Shown here piece after piece: positions 21,690 to 21,739 of a DNA stretch of 21,739 bases (positions are counted from its first letter, which is position 1; each line of letters starts with the position of its first letter). The notes beneath the pieces were generated by a model. That model ran no database searches. It was not told the origin of the DNA and worked only from the letters and a program-made list of their open reading frames with translations. The stretch is taken from the NCBI GenBank assembly GCA_945900705.1, contig CAMDKJ010000008.1:1-21739 (forward strand), given 5' to 3'. The stretch comes from Bifidobacterium breve. GTDB lineage: Bacteria; Actinomycetota; Actinomycetes; S36-B12. Position numbers and translations under genes: made by a program.

Positions 21690-21739
21690 CAGCAAAGTCA
21701 AAAACGATTCTTTTTATGCCGGAATCTGCCTACGGTCCT
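21686..21739 (+). CDS. 5' end of next gene, possible YjiC-like glycosyltransferase
   Basis: Only 18 codons are in the window: MTAKSKTILFMPESAYGP. The ATG overlaps the tetR stop as ATGA. A short beta-strand ILFMPE followed by SAYGP resembles the start of GT-B glycosyltransferases of the YjiC/MGT type, but 18 residues are too few for a firm call. Confidence 0.35.
   Translation, partial: MTAKSKTILFMPESAYGP

Overview
The window is a gene-dense chromosomal segment of an actinobacterium (class Actinomycetes). Three things support this. The left end carries a neighbourhood typical of that class: NCS2 permease, DUF2530, DUF3027, a cold-shock protein with a C-terminal tail, and a helicase-associated protein, with an XPB-type helicase nearby. 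A lone GroEL has a Gly/Met-rich tail and CIRCE operators. Codon use is moderately GC-rich, and many starts have no clear Shine-Dalgarno sequence. I cannot name a genus. No tRNA, rRNA, CRISPR array, transposase or phage gene is visible.

Layout. (1) 1-2922: a 5'-partial-view NCS2 purine permease (-), the small membrane protein DUF2530 (+), DUF3027 (-) and a cold-shock protein (-). (2) 2951-4945: a helicase-associated/WYL-like protein (+). (3) 4971-8070: a cassette of enolase-superfamily N-acylamino acid racemase, COG3375-type GNAT and M20 peptidase. This matches the known route that turns D-amino acids into L-amino acids through N-succinyl intermediates. (4) 8063-12138: XPB helicase, ClC transporter and two small Cys-containing secreted proteins, which form one tightly packed + strand operon with the M20 gene. 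(5) 12128-13405: a YceI-like protein and a short-chain dehydrogenase (-). (6) 13632-15364: stand-alone groEL (-) with a promoter covered by two tandem CIRCE-like operators. A small, apparently frameshifted HTH gene lies behind it. (7) 15650-20877: a polyamine-type ABC importer operon (potD-potB-potC-potA) that ends in a PuuB-like FAD amine oxidase (-). (8) 21063-21739: a divergent TetR regulator (+), overlapping the first codons of a further gene that may be a glycosyltransferase.

How the genes work together. Regions 3 and 7 are small-molecule salvage modules. One feeds D-amino acids into the L-pool. The other imports putrescine/spermidine-like compounds and oxidises them, probably under the TetR repressor. 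XPB and the helicase-associated protein normally sit close together in actinobacteria; here the D-to-L cassette lies between them, and XPB has become translationally coupled to the peptidase.

The most unusual non-coding signal is a pair of long, near-perfect palindromes (2457-2529 and 13452-13520). They are clearly homologous yet differ at several positions, and both arms of each copy changed together. One lies just 3' of the cold-shock gene and the other just 3' of the groEL terminator. They look like two members of a dispersed hairpin family that I do not recognise.
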